Below are positions 10,201 to 18,351 of a DNA stretch of 64,000 bases, one piece after another. The position numbers and the translations under genes were made by a program. Below the pieces are notes generated by a model. It made no database searches. It was given only the letters and a program-made list of their open reading frames with translations, and was not told where the DNA came from. The stretch covers positions 2,108,001 through 2,172,000 of the forward strand of contig NZ_CP162100.1 in the NCBI RefSeq assembly GCF_040869035.1, written 5' to 3'. Numbering within the stretch: position 1 is the stretch's first letter; each line of letters begins with the position of its first letter. Source of the DNA: Vibrio sp. NTOU-M3. GTDB lineage: Bacteria > Pseudomonadota > Gammaproteobacteria > Enterobacterales > Vibrionaceae.

Positions 10201-10557
10201 CAGAATAATTGAGCACGTAAACCCTGAATCTTGCCTCCGCTCGTCAAAGTCTGGGTACTGCTGTTCAAACTTGGGGAAATAACGTCGCCCAGCCTCGAAA
10301 ATCTCAGAGCGATGAAATAAGCCAATGTAAACTTTGTATGCGTAATGCTTATTTGGGGTATATTTCTTCCCGGCACGGCAAATTTGATTACGATTAATCC
10401 AAGGCAGGCATTCTGGATTAGTCGCTATTTCTTCAAAATCGTAATGGATTGCGCCATTTCCAACTTGCTCAATATCGCCTAAGTCAGCAGAATTAAAAAA
10501 CTCTATTTTGTGCCAATAATCTAATACTTTCAGTGCCAACTGCTTCTCTTCGGACAT
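7270..10557 (-). CDS. Large SF1 (Dna2/UPF1-like) helicase attached to the restriction operon
   Basis: 1095 residues from the ATG at 10557 (AGG seven bases upstream; a TTG at 10563 is less likely). Residues 1-280 match no domain I know. The helicase core is split. Walker [10 protein letters not shown] is at about 377-385 and motif Ia SSNNTAVENI at about 443. A long charged, probably coiled-coil insertion follows at about 540-740. Then come Walker B FIDEAGQA at about 800, GDPLQIEPV at about 826, PLRVHRRC at about 889, motif V VGTVHTFQGKE at about 1009 and motif VI NVAITRAKK at about 1048. No nuclease motif was seen. It begins 31 bases after hsdR ends on the same strand and is probably cotranscribed with hsdMSR. 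An anti-phage or DNA-translocation role is inferred from position only. Confidence 0.85.
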   Translation of the reverse strand: MSEEKQLALKVLDYWHKIEFFNSADLGDIEQVGNGAIHYDFEEIATNPECLPWINRNQICRAGKKYTPNKHYAYKVYIGLFHRSEIFEAGRRYFPKFEQQYPDFDERRQDSGFTCSIILHVNVTGEIVLDKTEISTAPWAISKLQKNSLAAIKLSDFDKDCDKLNKRFGEICTVASNLKEECQYPSVLTTYELIEFLKALDELIQFQPVSERYIPSVMIELDERKFRKGQPTPTLPDFSFTALPDFSALGQRLDDLAKRKKKTEEKPENEEATLTHSISILNSFYIRDLELAIKHVQDGKLAPNSALAQYIGKNEDKYDDLLSAKGQTLLRKHLMLDMTPAGRWPGEDSHYMSLMQQFAINTLYRDLETQGIYSVNGPPGTGKTTMLRDIMANNLVDRARVLACLSNISQSITGYIKTKIDDKAVSVPKLNQALCGFEMVVVSSNNTAVENITKELPQTKSLGSQYQATEYFKPAAQKLAAEHKFDVPAHHRPILYPLSEDNDCWGLMAAAIGNQSNRNKVDKHLFFTATKDMDVESGAENYQKLLDTIKLLKKRTSAIQADFPSAQASFKQAEKALKDCMAELELLRSLKNRKKQLVIYQHKLESLELRCLRLKSFVTKLKSKQLSILFFLLPSFWKGRVLLNKMALRLDTCNDKYFLYKRKVEQFSRDLDRDIQACSVLFERYKDVCFDDGEADLEKDELQRRAFEHCEELNIKRANLTVKALELHEAWLIAANEKYKLGSNVLYYMSKALSNSISEREAAKIFWQWLFMFIPVVSSTFASVARQFSSFDSNEIGWLFIDEAGQASPQQAVGALFRAKRAVVVGDPLQIEPVFTIPPEFVEGFAQEQFEGDAWMTWSPTVTSVQKLADRVNPYGTYEIADNEWLGSPLRVHRRCDEPMFSISNKIAYNNKMFHGNEKPDGKPHVTWGPSQWVDITGEVDGKHYVPEQGVYVANMIYSHYLRSNELPDIYVISPFRKVKDGVKRDIERVLVEHGVAKAVVKSWLSGRVGTVHTFQGKEEKSVIFVLGVSEATKGSATWASSKPNILNVAITRAKKQVYIVGSKKVWAGLSYFCDANGLLEIKSKALVKTEDMYT

Positions 10558-10588
10558 ACTCAACCTGTATTGTTGAACGCGTTACGCG

Positions 10589-13500
10589 CTATTGATTTTT
10601 CTTATAGTTTGAAGCCTGCTCTAGCACGCCTTTGTAAACATCATCATTTGCGATTGGCGGGAAGCCGTATTTATGCAGTAGCAAAATCAGGTCTACCTTA
10701 AGCTTGGCTTTAATATCATCCCGCCCTGCCCAATCTGGGTATTGTGCAACGTCATCGACAATCACTTTCATCTCTTTGGCGAGCTCTAGCATCTTGTCGT
10801 CTTCGTACTCAAATTCATACTTGGTGCGCATGTGCTCCAAGATATCGAGGAAAGCTTTCTCTTCCATATCGATACCAAGGTCTTCGAACGAGGTGAGCTC
10901 AGTTACCATCTCGCTCATTAGAGAGGTCATCTCTTTGATGATGCCGTCAAACATCTCATCCACGAATGGCTCGAACTCCTCACCTCGTAGCTCATTACCT
11001 TCTCGGCGCTCGTTGTATTGGTCCACCAGCGATTGTAAGCGCTTAGAGAAGTCGACACCTTTGAGCTGGTTTACCTTTTTAAAGTCACTAATGGCTTTGC
11101 CTAGCAGCTTTTGCAGCAACTGGATTTTGGTATGAGGCAGTTTAAGCTTTAGCACTCTATCCATGTAGTCGTCATCGAAGATATCGATGGATTCTGCTTG
11201 CTCTTCACCGATAGTGAAAATTTCTTCTACGCCTTCAGCACGCAGCGCTTCTGCCACTAATTCGCGAACATGCTTGTTCATTTGCGCTGTGTCTGGCGCA
11301 TCACCTTTGGTCAGCTTGTAAATGATTGACCGAACAGCAATGTAGAAATGAATCAAGTCACGTTCTTGCTTAGAAAGCGACTCACTACCGCAACATACGT
11401 CATAAGCCGCTTTTAAACGCTTCACTAAGCCCATGAAGCGGTGTTCGTTCTTCTTGTTCACCAAGACAAACTCGGCGGCAAGATTTAAGCACTCAAGCTG
11501 CAATTTAGGTTCACCACTAAAGTACCCGGAACGGTCAAAGTTATGGAACATCTTACCCAGCAGGTCGAGATGATTCTTAACCTCCACTACCGAGAGTTGC
11601 ACATCCTCAAAGTTGCTTTCATCGGCCTTTGAGTACATCGCAAGTGCTTGGTTCATCCGAGACTTAATACCGATATAGTCAACGACCAAACCTTTGTCTT
11701 TGCCTTCAAACTTACGGTTTACACGTGAGATAGTTTGAATCAGGTTGTGCTTTTGCAGCGGCTTATCGATGTAGATGGTGTCGAGCTCTGGTACATCAAA
11801 ACCCGTTAGCCACATATCCACGACCATTGCGATCTTAAAGTTAGATTTCGGAGCTTTAAACTGAGCATCTAGCGACTTGCGGTAATCTTTGGTTCCAAGC
11901 AACTTGTAAAGCTCGTCTTCATCGTTACTGCCACGAGTCATCACCATTTGTACCATGGCCAAAGGCAAGATCTCTTTGGCTTCTTGCTCAGTTAAGGTTT
12001 CACCTTCTAGGCACTTTTTAATTTCAAACCATTCAGGGCGAAGTTGCTTCACTTGTTTGTAAAAGTCGTAAGCAATTTCACGGCTTGCACACACAAACAT
12101 TGCCTTGCCTTTCACTGTCGAACCCTCTGCGACACGCTCTTCGTAATGGACAACAAAATCTTTGGCTAACGCTTCTAATCGGTCTTCATCACCTAAGATG
12201 GCATTCATATTAGCAGAAGCTTTTTTGCTCTCTTCAATTTGATGCTCACTGGCGCCTGCCTCTGCACATTCCTCATAGTATTTCTCGACCTCTTCGAGCT
12301 TGCTGTTATCGAGAATCACTTTTGCGGCACGCCCCTCGTACACAATTCGTACCGTGATTTCATCATTTACAGACTCAGCCATCGTGTAGCTGTCTACAGG
12401 GTTACCGAATACATCTAACGTGGCATCAATAGGCGTGCCAGTAAAGCCAACATACGTTGCACTAGGTAATGAATCATGAAGATACTTAGCAAAGCCGTAG
12501 CTCTCTTTTACATCGACAGCGACGCCGTCTTTGTATTGCAGTGTGAGCTTTTTATCGAGATTGACTTGAGATCGGTGCGCCTCATCCGAGATACAAATGA
12601 TGTTGGTACGGTTAGAAAGCACTTCAATGTCTTCAGTGAACTTGTGGATAGTCGTGAGGAACACACCACCACTTTTTATTCCTTGTAGTTTGTCACGGAG
12701 GTCTTGTCGGCTAGTGACAGAAACCACCATCTCGTCACCGATATAATCACTGGCATTACAGAACTGTTCGGAGAGCTGATCATCTAGGTCGGTACGGTCA
12801 GTAATAAGAACAAGGGTTGGGCTTTCAAAATCAACGCTCTTCATTAACAAGCGAGACAAAAACTGCATGGTGTAGCTCTTACCACAACCTGTTGCTCCAA
12901 AATAAGTACCGCCCTTACCGCTACCCCATGGCTTACGCTCTTTGTCGATGTTGTAATAAAGCTTACGAGCTGCGTAGTACTGAGGGTAACGACAACACAC
13001 TTTCACTTCTTTCTTCGAGGTATCAGGGAAGAAGATAAAGTTCTTCACCACATCCAACAGGCGAACTTTATCAAACAGGCCCGCTATCATGGTATAGAGA
13101 GAATTGATGCCTTGTTTTTCAGTGGACTCGTTACCTGTCACCTTGCGCCAAGCGTAATAGAAATCATAAGGGGCAAAGGCGTTACCCATTTTGTTATTCA
13201 CGCCATCGCTAATAATAGTCAGGGCGTTAAACACAAACAATTTAGGAATAGCGCGCTTATAGCGGATGTGGATTTGTTCCCACGCGTCATAGATGGTCGC
13301 TTGCTCTTCACGTACAGCGCTTTTGAATTCAAATAGGACTAGCGGTAAACCGTTAATGTAAAGAATGCCATCAGGGATACGTTCTTCATCACCATTTTCA
13401 ATCTTCAATTGATTTACGACTTTATAGATATTTTTGTCTACAGGTTCGAAGTAACTAAGCCGATCTTCTGCGACTTTTGGCTCAGCAGATGGTGTTTTGT

Positions 13501-13885
13501 CTTCCAGAAGAGGCACAAACATTAATCGCAGTGCTTGTGCCAAGTGTTTGGTGTCTATCAGCTCAACGTAGAGGTCTTTCTTGGATCGGTCTTCACGCTT
13601 AAGTAAAAAGCCATTAGCAAGCCAATCACAAAACGTTTTGTTGCTTTCGTATAAGTCACTAGCAGGTAGGCGATTAAGCTGGTGGACGATTTGGTCAATC
13701 TCACCTTCAGTAATGTCGTCCGCTTGGTATTGCTTGGTAAGGTAAGTGCGTAAGTCATCGAGAAGCAGCACTTGCTCGTTGTCTTCACGCGCGACTTGCT
13801 CACCCACCACATGCGGATAACCTTGCTCGCCCAATAACTCAATGATGGCTTGTTCGAGTTTGGCTTCTGTAAATTTTAAGCTCAT
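10589..13885 (-). CDS. hsdR: Type I restriction endonuclease subunit R
   Basis: 1098 residues. The N-terminal nuclease domain has the PD-(D/E)xK pattern: PDGILY near 171 and the FEFKSA motif (E186, K188). The SF2 motor follows: Walker A ATGCGKS at 331-337, DEAH at 434-437, FTGTP at 481 and WLTGFDVPE at about 692. A helical C-terminus contacts the methylase core. The subunit translocates DNA and cleaves it when sites are unmethylated. I chose the ATG at 13885 (MSLKFTEAKL), with AGGA upstream, over an in-frame start at 14035 because the extra 50 codons translate an intergenic hairpin repeat. It is preceded by hsdS and followed by the helicase gene. Confidence 0.95.
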   Translation of the reverse strand: MSLKFTEAKLEQAIIELLGEQGYPHVVGEQVAREDNEQVLLLDDLRTYLTKQYQADDITEGEIDQIVHQLNRLPASDLYESNKTFCDWLANGFLLKREDRSKKDLYVELIDTKHLAQALRLMFVPLLEDKTPSAEPKVAEDRLSYFEPVDKNIYKVVNQLKIENGDEERIPDGILYINGLPLVLFEFKSAVREEQATIYDAWEQIHIRYKRAIPKLFVFNALTIISDGVNNKMGNAFAPYDFYYAWRKVTGNESTEKQGINSLYTMIAGLFDKVRLLDVVKNFIFFPDTSKKEVKVCCRYPQYYAARKLYYNIDKERKPWGSGKGGTYFGATGCGKSYTMQFLSRLLMKSVDFESPTLVLITDRTDLDDQLSEQFCNASDYIGDEMVVSVTSRQDLRDKLQGIKSGGVFLTTIHKFTEDIEVLSNRTNIICISDEAHRSQVNLDKKLTLQYKDGVAVDVKESYGFAKYLHDSLPSATYVGFTGTPIDATLDVFGNPVDSYTMAESVNDEITVRIVYEGRAAKVILDNSKLEEVEKYYEECAEAGASEHQIEESKKASANMNAILGDEDRLEALAKDFVVHYEERVAEGSTVKGKAMFVCASREIAYDFYKQVKQLRPEWFEIKKCLEGETLTEQEAKEILPLAMVQMVMTRGSNDEDELYKLLGTKDYRKSLDAQFKAPKSNFKIAMVVDMWLTGFDVPELDTIYIDKPLQKHNLIQTISRVNRKFEGKDKGLVVDYIGIKSRMNQALAMYSKADESNFEDVQLSVVEVKNHLDLLGKMFHNFDRSGYFSGEPKLQLECLNLAAEFVLVNKKNEHRFMGLVKRLKAAYDVCCGSESLSKQERDLIHFYIAVRSIIYKLTKGDAPDTAQMNKHVRELVAEALRAEGVEEIFTIGEEQAESIDIFDDDYMDRVLKLKLPHTKIQLLQKLLGKAISDFKKVNQLKGVDFSKRLQSLVDQYNERREGNELRGEEFEPFVDEMFDGIIKEMTSLMSEMVTELTSFEDLGIDMEEKAFLDILEHMRTKYEFEYEDDKMLELAKEMKVIVDDVAQYPDWAGRDDIKAKLKVDLILLLHKYGFPPIANDDVYKGVLEQASNYKKNQ

Positions 13886-13943
13886 CCTGTATCCTAAAAA
13901 GTTGGTCCTACTACTGTTTGACGTTGTGTATTGTGATCCTGCC

Positions 13944-14045
13944 ATCTCAGAACCGAGGGACGAGGTGTCTGAGATCTCGCTTTTCGTGCGAATTACCTTA
14001 TAAAGAGCGAGATTCCGGATAAGTTCGTTCCTCACTTTCCGGAAT
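13944..14045. repeat. Three chained inverted repeats (REP-like element) between hsdS and hsdR
   Basis: Three perfect inverted repeats lie nose to tail. ATCTCAGA (13944) pairs with TCTGAGAT (ends 13975). ATCTCGC (13974) pairs with GCGAGAT (ends 14013). ATTCCGG (14012) pairs with CCGGAAT (ends 14045). Each shares its terminal AT with the next. The composition and the ATTCCGG...CCGGAATGACG ending resemble dispersed intergenic repeats I associate with Vibrio genomes; that resemblance is from memory. It occupies the 171-base gap between hsdS and hsdR and could act as an RNA-stability or attenuation element inside the operon. Confidence 0.65.
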
Positions 14046-14056
14046 GACGAAACGGG

Positions 14057-15496
14057 TTATTCCACCAGCGCTTTGGTTTGCTCAACTTCAGGTGAATCTA
14101 GGCGTAATTCGCCTGAGATCAATTTAGGAAGTAGTGTGTCACGGAGTTTTGTTAACACATCAACCTCAGAAGCAATCAATGACATTTTTTCTATGGTTGG
14201 TAGTACATTCATCTCAAACTGCCTTTGAATATCAGAAGATCCAATTACAACCTGCTGATTTCCGAAGTCACCTTTCCTGAAAAACTCACGGGCGCTTCCT
14301 GATGCTAACCCTTGATTTTTTAACACCAAATTGTCGAGCATGTACTTAATAAAACTCTGGGAGGCAATGCTCTTATCCTTTGCCCGAAAACACCACATGT
14401 TTTGATTACGCAACGCTGGCAAATGATGCTCGAAAATCAAAGCACATTTCCCAACACTAGCTCCAACCATGACCAAATGATAATCAAGGGGCTTACAAAG
14501 ATATTTACTATGACTATCTAAAAACTTATCCGGTAGGAACACGTCATCATGTGCCTTTTTAACTTGGTTTTCAGAAAAATTCTTAGTTCTCAAAACAAAA
14601 TTTCCAGACGTCACATAGTCTTTACTTTTAAAAGCAAACCCATTAAGAATGTCAGATATTTCACTAACGCTTGTTACGCTCCACCCCTTAGGCACCCAAC
14701 CCAACTCACTCTCTTCAAATTCACTTGGAAAAAGCTGACGAACATTATCAGACAGCGGTTTAAAGTCGGCACTTTCGCGTACTACTTTGCGGCGCTCAAC
14801 ACGGGTTTCAAATACTTCAGGAATAGGATTCCCAGCATCAAGAGCGTTATCAATCACAGGGTCAAAATCGACAAACCAAGATTTAAATAACGTTTGAGCC
14901 ATTTGTTCTAGGGTTTGGTTGATTTGGTTGTTGAGGTTGTGTTTTTCGAGAATACCCTGCATATTTCGAGAAATAGTTTCCTGAATAACCATTGGGAGTA
15001 ATGGAACTTCAAATGACTCAATATGTCCCTTAGTAATAGCTCTTCTGCTGCCTCCTGCATTGAAACTTTCGATATATTTCTTTGTCTGAGGTAAACAAAG
15101 AAATGCCAATAAATAGTTCGGTAAACATTTTTTCTTATCTACACGAATTATACATACATGCTGATTTACCGCCGCAGGTAATATATCCTCAGAAACTAAG
15201 CAGCAGCGGGCAAACGTTAGTCCGTCACCTGTAATATTCAGCAAGATGTCATCTGGCTGTAAATGAACTCCTTTCAACTTTTTAGCATCCACATCTGTTA
15301 TGTATCTAATGCCATCTTCATTGAATTGAAAATCATATACATTCTGACTTCGAACAAATGCAAAACTTTCTCTCTGATCAAGATATGCAGACTCTCCACC
15401 TCTAGGCGTAGAGCCAGAGCCAATTTTTTCAGTAATGTCTTTTAGTTTTACTAAATTCGTATTAACTGAAATACCTTCAAAACCCTCATTCCCCAT
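14057..15496 (-). CDS. hsdS: Type I restriction system specificity subunit S
   Basis: 479 residues with two target-recognition domains, about residues 10-180 and 265-440. Each is followed by a conserved helical spacer; the first reads HNLNNQINQTLEQMAQTLFKSWFVDFDP and the second includes LRDTLLPKLISGEL. The subunit sets the bipartite DNA sequence recognised by the HsdM/HsdR complex. The start ATG overlaps the end of hsdM (ATGGGGAATGA, 11 bases), which indicates translational coupling. Recognition domains vary between strains, so the target sequence cannot be read from the protein. Both domains appear intact. Confidence 0.93.
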   Translation of the reverse strand: MGNEGFEGISVNTNLVKLKDITEKIGSGSTPRGGESAYLDQRESFAFVRSQNVYDFQFNEDGIRYITDVDAKKLKGVHLQPDDILLNITGDGLTFARCCLVSEDILPAAVNQHVCIIRVDKKKCLPNYLLAFLCLPQTKKYIESFNAGGSRRAITKGHIESFEVPLLPMVIQETISRNMQGILEKHNLNNQINQTLEQMAQTLFKSWFVDFDPVIDNALDAGNPIPEVFETRVERRKVVRESADFKPLSDNVRQLFPSEFEESELGWVPKGWSVTSVSEISDILNGFAFKSKDYVTSGNFVLRTKNFSENQVKKAHDDVFLPDKFLDSHSKYLCKPLDYHLVMVGASVGKCALIFEHHLPALRNQNMWCFRAKDKSIASQSFIKYMLDNLVLKNQGLASGSAREFFRKGDFGNQQVVIGSSDIQRQFEMNVLPTIEKMSLIASEVDVLTKLRDTLLPKLISGELRLDSPEVEQTKALVE

Positions 15497-17102
15497 AACC
15501 CAACGCCTCCAAGTTGCTGCGAATCGCTTTATCTAGCGCTTCGGCTTGGTTCATTTGGCTATATAGGGTTTGGGATAGCTCACGCATCTTGGTTTCAAAT
15601 GGAATGCCATCATCTTCTACTTCAGCAGCGCCTACGTAGCGCCCCGGAGTCAGAACAAAATCATTGGCTTTGATCTCATCAAAACTTGCTTGTTTACAGA
15701 AACCTGCCACGTCTTCATATTTCTCAAGCTTACTATCGCCACGTTCTACTCGTGCTTTTAGCTCGGCGTCATCACTGCGCCATGCGTGGTAGGTATCTGC
15801 AATTAACGCGATATCATCTACGGTTAGCTCTTTGTGTACGCGGCTGGTCATGGTGCCCATTTCACGAGCATCAATAAACAAGGTCTCTTTTTCACGCTGG
15901 CGATAGCCTTTCGCGCTATTGGCTTGCTTGTTCTTGGTGATAAACCAGATACAGACTGGGATTTGGGTTGAGTAGAACAGTTGACCCGGTAAGGCGATCA
16001 TACATTCCACTACATCGTTCTCGATAAGCTGTTGGCGGATCTCCCCTTCACCAGAAGTGTTTGAGCTCATTGAGCCGTTCGCCAAGACAAAACCTGCCGT
16101 GCCTGTTTCGCTTAACTTAGAGAGCATGTGCAAAATCCAACCGTAGTTGGCATTGCCTGTTGGCGGAGTGCGGTAGCCAGAAAAGCGAGGATCTTTAGTT
16201 AGCTCGTTCTCGTCACGCCATTGGCTAATGTTAAACGGCGGGTTCGCCATAATGTAATCGGCTTTAAGGTCTTTATGCTGGTCAGCAAAGAAGGTATCGG
16301 CTGGGCGCTCACCCAAATTGCCTGATAAACCGCGAATGGCTAAGTTCATTTTCGCTAGCTTGTAGGTGGTCGACGTCAGCTCTTGGCCATAAATTGCGAT
16401 GTCTTTGGTGCGACCTTCATGCTGTTTTACAAACTTTAAAGACTGAACGAACATACCGCCCGAACCACAAGCAGGGTCATAAATTTTGCCTTGGAACGGC
16501 TCTAGCATTTCTGTAAGTAGAGTTACGACAGACTTTGGCGTGTAGAACTCACCACCGCCTTTACCTTCAGTTGCCGCAAACTTACCAAGGAAGTATTCAT
16601 AGACTCGACCTACTAGGTCTTCTTCGCTCATATCACACTCATTAGCAAGTGTGTCGATGTTCTCGATAGTATCGATCAGTGACGCAAGCTTTTTCACTTC
16701 AAGGTCTTGGCGAGAGAAGTAGTTATCTGGTAGTGCGCCTTTCAAGCTTGGGTTGGCTTTTTCAATATTAGACAAAGCGGTATCAATGATGACGGCAATG
16801 TTGTCTTGTTTAGCGTGCTTTTTCACGTATGACCAACGAGAAGCTTCTTCGAGGTAGAAGATGTTGTCTTGTTGGTAAAACTCTTTCATTTCAACAAAGG
16901 CTTCTTGCCCATCGTCGATCATCTTTTGGCGACGCGTTTCAAACTTGTCGCTGATGAATTTAAGGAATACAAGGCTCAATACGACGTGCTTGTATTCTGA
17001 TGATTCAACGCTGCCGCGTAGCTGGTTGGCGGTATCCCAAAGGGTTTCTTCAAAGCCTTTCTTTTTTGTTGCGGCTTTCTTTTTAGCTGGAGCTTTTGCC
17101 AT
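15486..17102 (-). CDS. hsdM: Type I restriction system adenine methyltransferase subunit M
   Basis: 538 residues. A lysine/alanine-rich N-terminus (MAKAPAKKKAATKKK) is followed by the HsdM N-terminal helical domain. The SAM-binding motif DPACGSGGMF is at 209-218 and the catalytic NPPF motif of N6-adenine methylases at 287-290. With HsdS it forms the methylase that protects host DNA, and HsdR is added for restriction. It is the first gene of the hsdMSR-helicase block. The upstream region holds several palindromes but no visible controller-protein gene. Confidence 0.95.
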   Translation of the reverse strand: MAKAPAKKKAATKKKGFEETLWDTANQLRGSVESSEYKHVVLSLVFLKFISDKFETRRQKMIDDGQEAFVEMKEFYQQDNIFYLEEASRWSYVKKHAKQDNIAVIIDTALSNIEKANPSLKGALPDNYFSRQDLEVKKLASLIDTIENIDTLANECDMSEEDLVGRVYEYFLGKFAATEGKGGGEFYTPKSVVTLLTEMLEPFQGKIYDPACGSGGMFVQSLKFVKQHEGRTKDIAIYGQELTSTTYKLAKMNLAIRGLSGNLGERPADTFFADQHKDLKADYIMANPPFNISQWRDENELTKDPRFSGYRTPPTGNANYGWILHMLSKLSETGTAGFVLANGSMSSNTSGEGEIRQQLIENDVVECMIALPGQLFYSTQIPVCIWFITKNKQANSAKGYRQREKETLFIDAREMGTMTSRVHKELTVDDIALIADTYHAWRSDDAELKARVERGDSKLEKYEDVAGFCKQASFDEIKANDFVLTPGRYVGAAEVEDDGIPFETKMRELSQTLYSQMNQAEALDKAIRSNLEALGYGE

Positions 17103-17408
17103 GATGATAAATACTTCTCAATAGATGAACTTGGCCAAAAACTGAGCCAAGGTTTATTGCGAGGTATTGTATCGTAAATGCAATTTTTTGCATTTAAGTA
17201 TCAGTAAGTTTGTTCTGACATATTGCTTAAATTTAAAACAAACCACCACCTATAAAAGAGTTATAAAGCTTTATAGTTAAATGCTTAACGATAAAAAGGG
17301 TAAGCAGCTACTTGATAAGTAGTAAGTGTTAAGGTTTGCGAGCTGACACACACTAAGTAAGACCTTTTAAATGGCCGAAGTAAAATCAACGTAAAACCTT
17401 CAGATATG
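17103..17408. promoter_or_regulatory. Gene-free hsdM upstream region with three palindromes
   Basis: No gene is seen here. Three inverted repeats stand out: AAATGCAA-TTTT-TTGCATTT at 17176-17195, the perfect 14-base palindrome TATAAAGCTTTATA at 17262-17275, and CTACTT-GAT-AAGTAG at 17308-17322. They lie 75-220 bases upstream of the hsdM start and are candidate operators or promoter-associated hairpins for the restriction operon. The exact promoter was not identified with confidence. Confidence 0.5.
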
Positions 17409-17437
17409 AAAAAAGGCCTGATAAATCAGACCTTTTA
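17409..17437 (-). terminator. Rho-independent terminator of tRNA-Ser
   Basis: On the minus strand the stem AAAAGGTCTGA / TCAGGCCTTTT (one mismatch, short loop) is followed by a run of T. It lies just past the 3' end of tRNA-Ser and separates it from the restriction operon. Confidence 0.85.
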
Positions 17438-17442
17438 GAATG

Positions 17443-17530
17443 TGGCGGTGAGTGAGAGATTCGAACTCTCGATACGTTGCCGTATACACACTTTCCAGGC
17501 GTGCTCCTTCAGCCACTCGGACAACTCACC
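17443..17530 (-). tRNA. tRNA-Ser (anticodon GGA)
   Basis: 88 bases. On the minus strand it begins GGTGAGTTGTCCGAGTGGCT, has the long variable arm typical of serine tRNAs (GTATACGGCAACGTAT), the T-loop GTTCGAATC, and an encoded 3' CCA. The anticodon loop CTGGAAA gives anticodon GGA, reading UCC and UCU. It closely matches the E. coli serine GGA tRNA. Its 3' end faces the restriction block, the usual orientation for integration next to a tRNA, but no repeated tRNA end was found at the far side. Confidence 0.97.
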
Positions 17531-17570
17531 GAATCAAATTGTGGTTAGCGCATTTGGCTAACGAGGCGCT

Positions 17571-17599
17571 AATTTAATGATTCTACTGGATAAGGTCAA
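17571..17599 (-). promoter_or_regulatory. Sigma-70 promoter of tRNA-Ser
   Basis: On the minus strand, TTGACC (17599-17594) and TAAATT (17576-17571) are separated by exactly 17 bases. They sit about 40 bases upstream of the tRNA 5' end. The leader contains GTTAGC...GCTAAC, a small hairpin. Confidence 0.65.
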
Positions 17600-17675
17600 G
17601 GGGTAATCCTAAAAAATCCCTTATCCCAATCTCGTTTGCTTATTATCTGACTAATGCGGCGCGTTGTTAGCCAGT

Positions 17676-18125
17676 TTAAGCTTGTTGGTAATAACCCGGA
17701 ACCTTAAACCATTTACGGCATAAGTCGAGGAAGTAGCCGTATAAAACGCCCATTCCGCAAGAAACCAGTGCGTTACTCGCTACTGCTGTAACGATTTGGT
17801 CGGTTGAGGCACCAACGGTAAATAAAATTGCCGCATACACAGGGGATTGGAACAGCACATAAGCAACTAGGTCTGAGATATTCTTCATGATGCCGCTTGG
17901 AGAAACCCTTCTCCCCTGCTTTAAAACAAAATCACGGAAGAGACCATACGGCCATGCAATAGCGATATTCACTGGGATAGAGAGTAAGCGTGATGCGAGA
18001 GATTGCTCAAACGTCATTCCTGAAATAAAGATCTCGATGACCATTCCTGAAATAAAACAAAAAACCACCATAGCAAACGTATCCGCTGCAGCATGACGAA
18101 TACAAAATGGCCCACGCACTTTCAT
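17676..18125 (-). CDS. alaE: L-alanine exporter
   Basis: 149 residues, the same length as E. coli AlaE (YgaW). Matching segments are [66 protein letters not shown] and [13 protein letters not shown]. There are four hydrophobic membrane segments. The protein exports excess alanine across the inner membrane. I chose the ATG at 18125, with GAGG upstream, over an in-frame start at 18149. The gene stands alone between tRNA-Ser and a hybrid kinase gene. Confidence 0.92.
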   Translation of the reverse strand: MKVRGPFCIRHAAADTFAMVVFCFISGMVIEIFISGMTFEQSLASRLLSIPVNIAIAWPYGLFRDFVLKQGRRVSPSGIMKNISDLVAYVLFQSPVYAAILFTVGASTDQIVTAVASNALVSCGMGVLYGYFLDLCRKWFKVPGYYQQA

Positions 18126-18351
18126 TGCTTTTCCTCTAAAACATTTCACTATATAAAAAGAGCATTAATAACACATAAAACTGGATTAACAACAAAATAC
18201 CAGTTTATATGACTATTAAATCATATATAATTCAGCTTTAGATTCTTTATTGAAAACAATTAAGTGAATATATAACCAAAAACTGAACAAAAACTAGCTT
18301 TTATATCTAGACTTTGCAGCTTCGATTAATTTTTAATCAAAATACTGTAAT

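Noticed and set aside
10704..11135. 143-residue plus-strand open frame inside hsdR
   Set aside because: Serine-rich antisense shadow of the helical C-terminus of hsdR.
13886..14035. 50-codon N-terminal extension of hsdR
   Set aside because: It translates the chained hairpin repeat, while the ATG at 13885 has a ribosome binding site and the family N-terminus.
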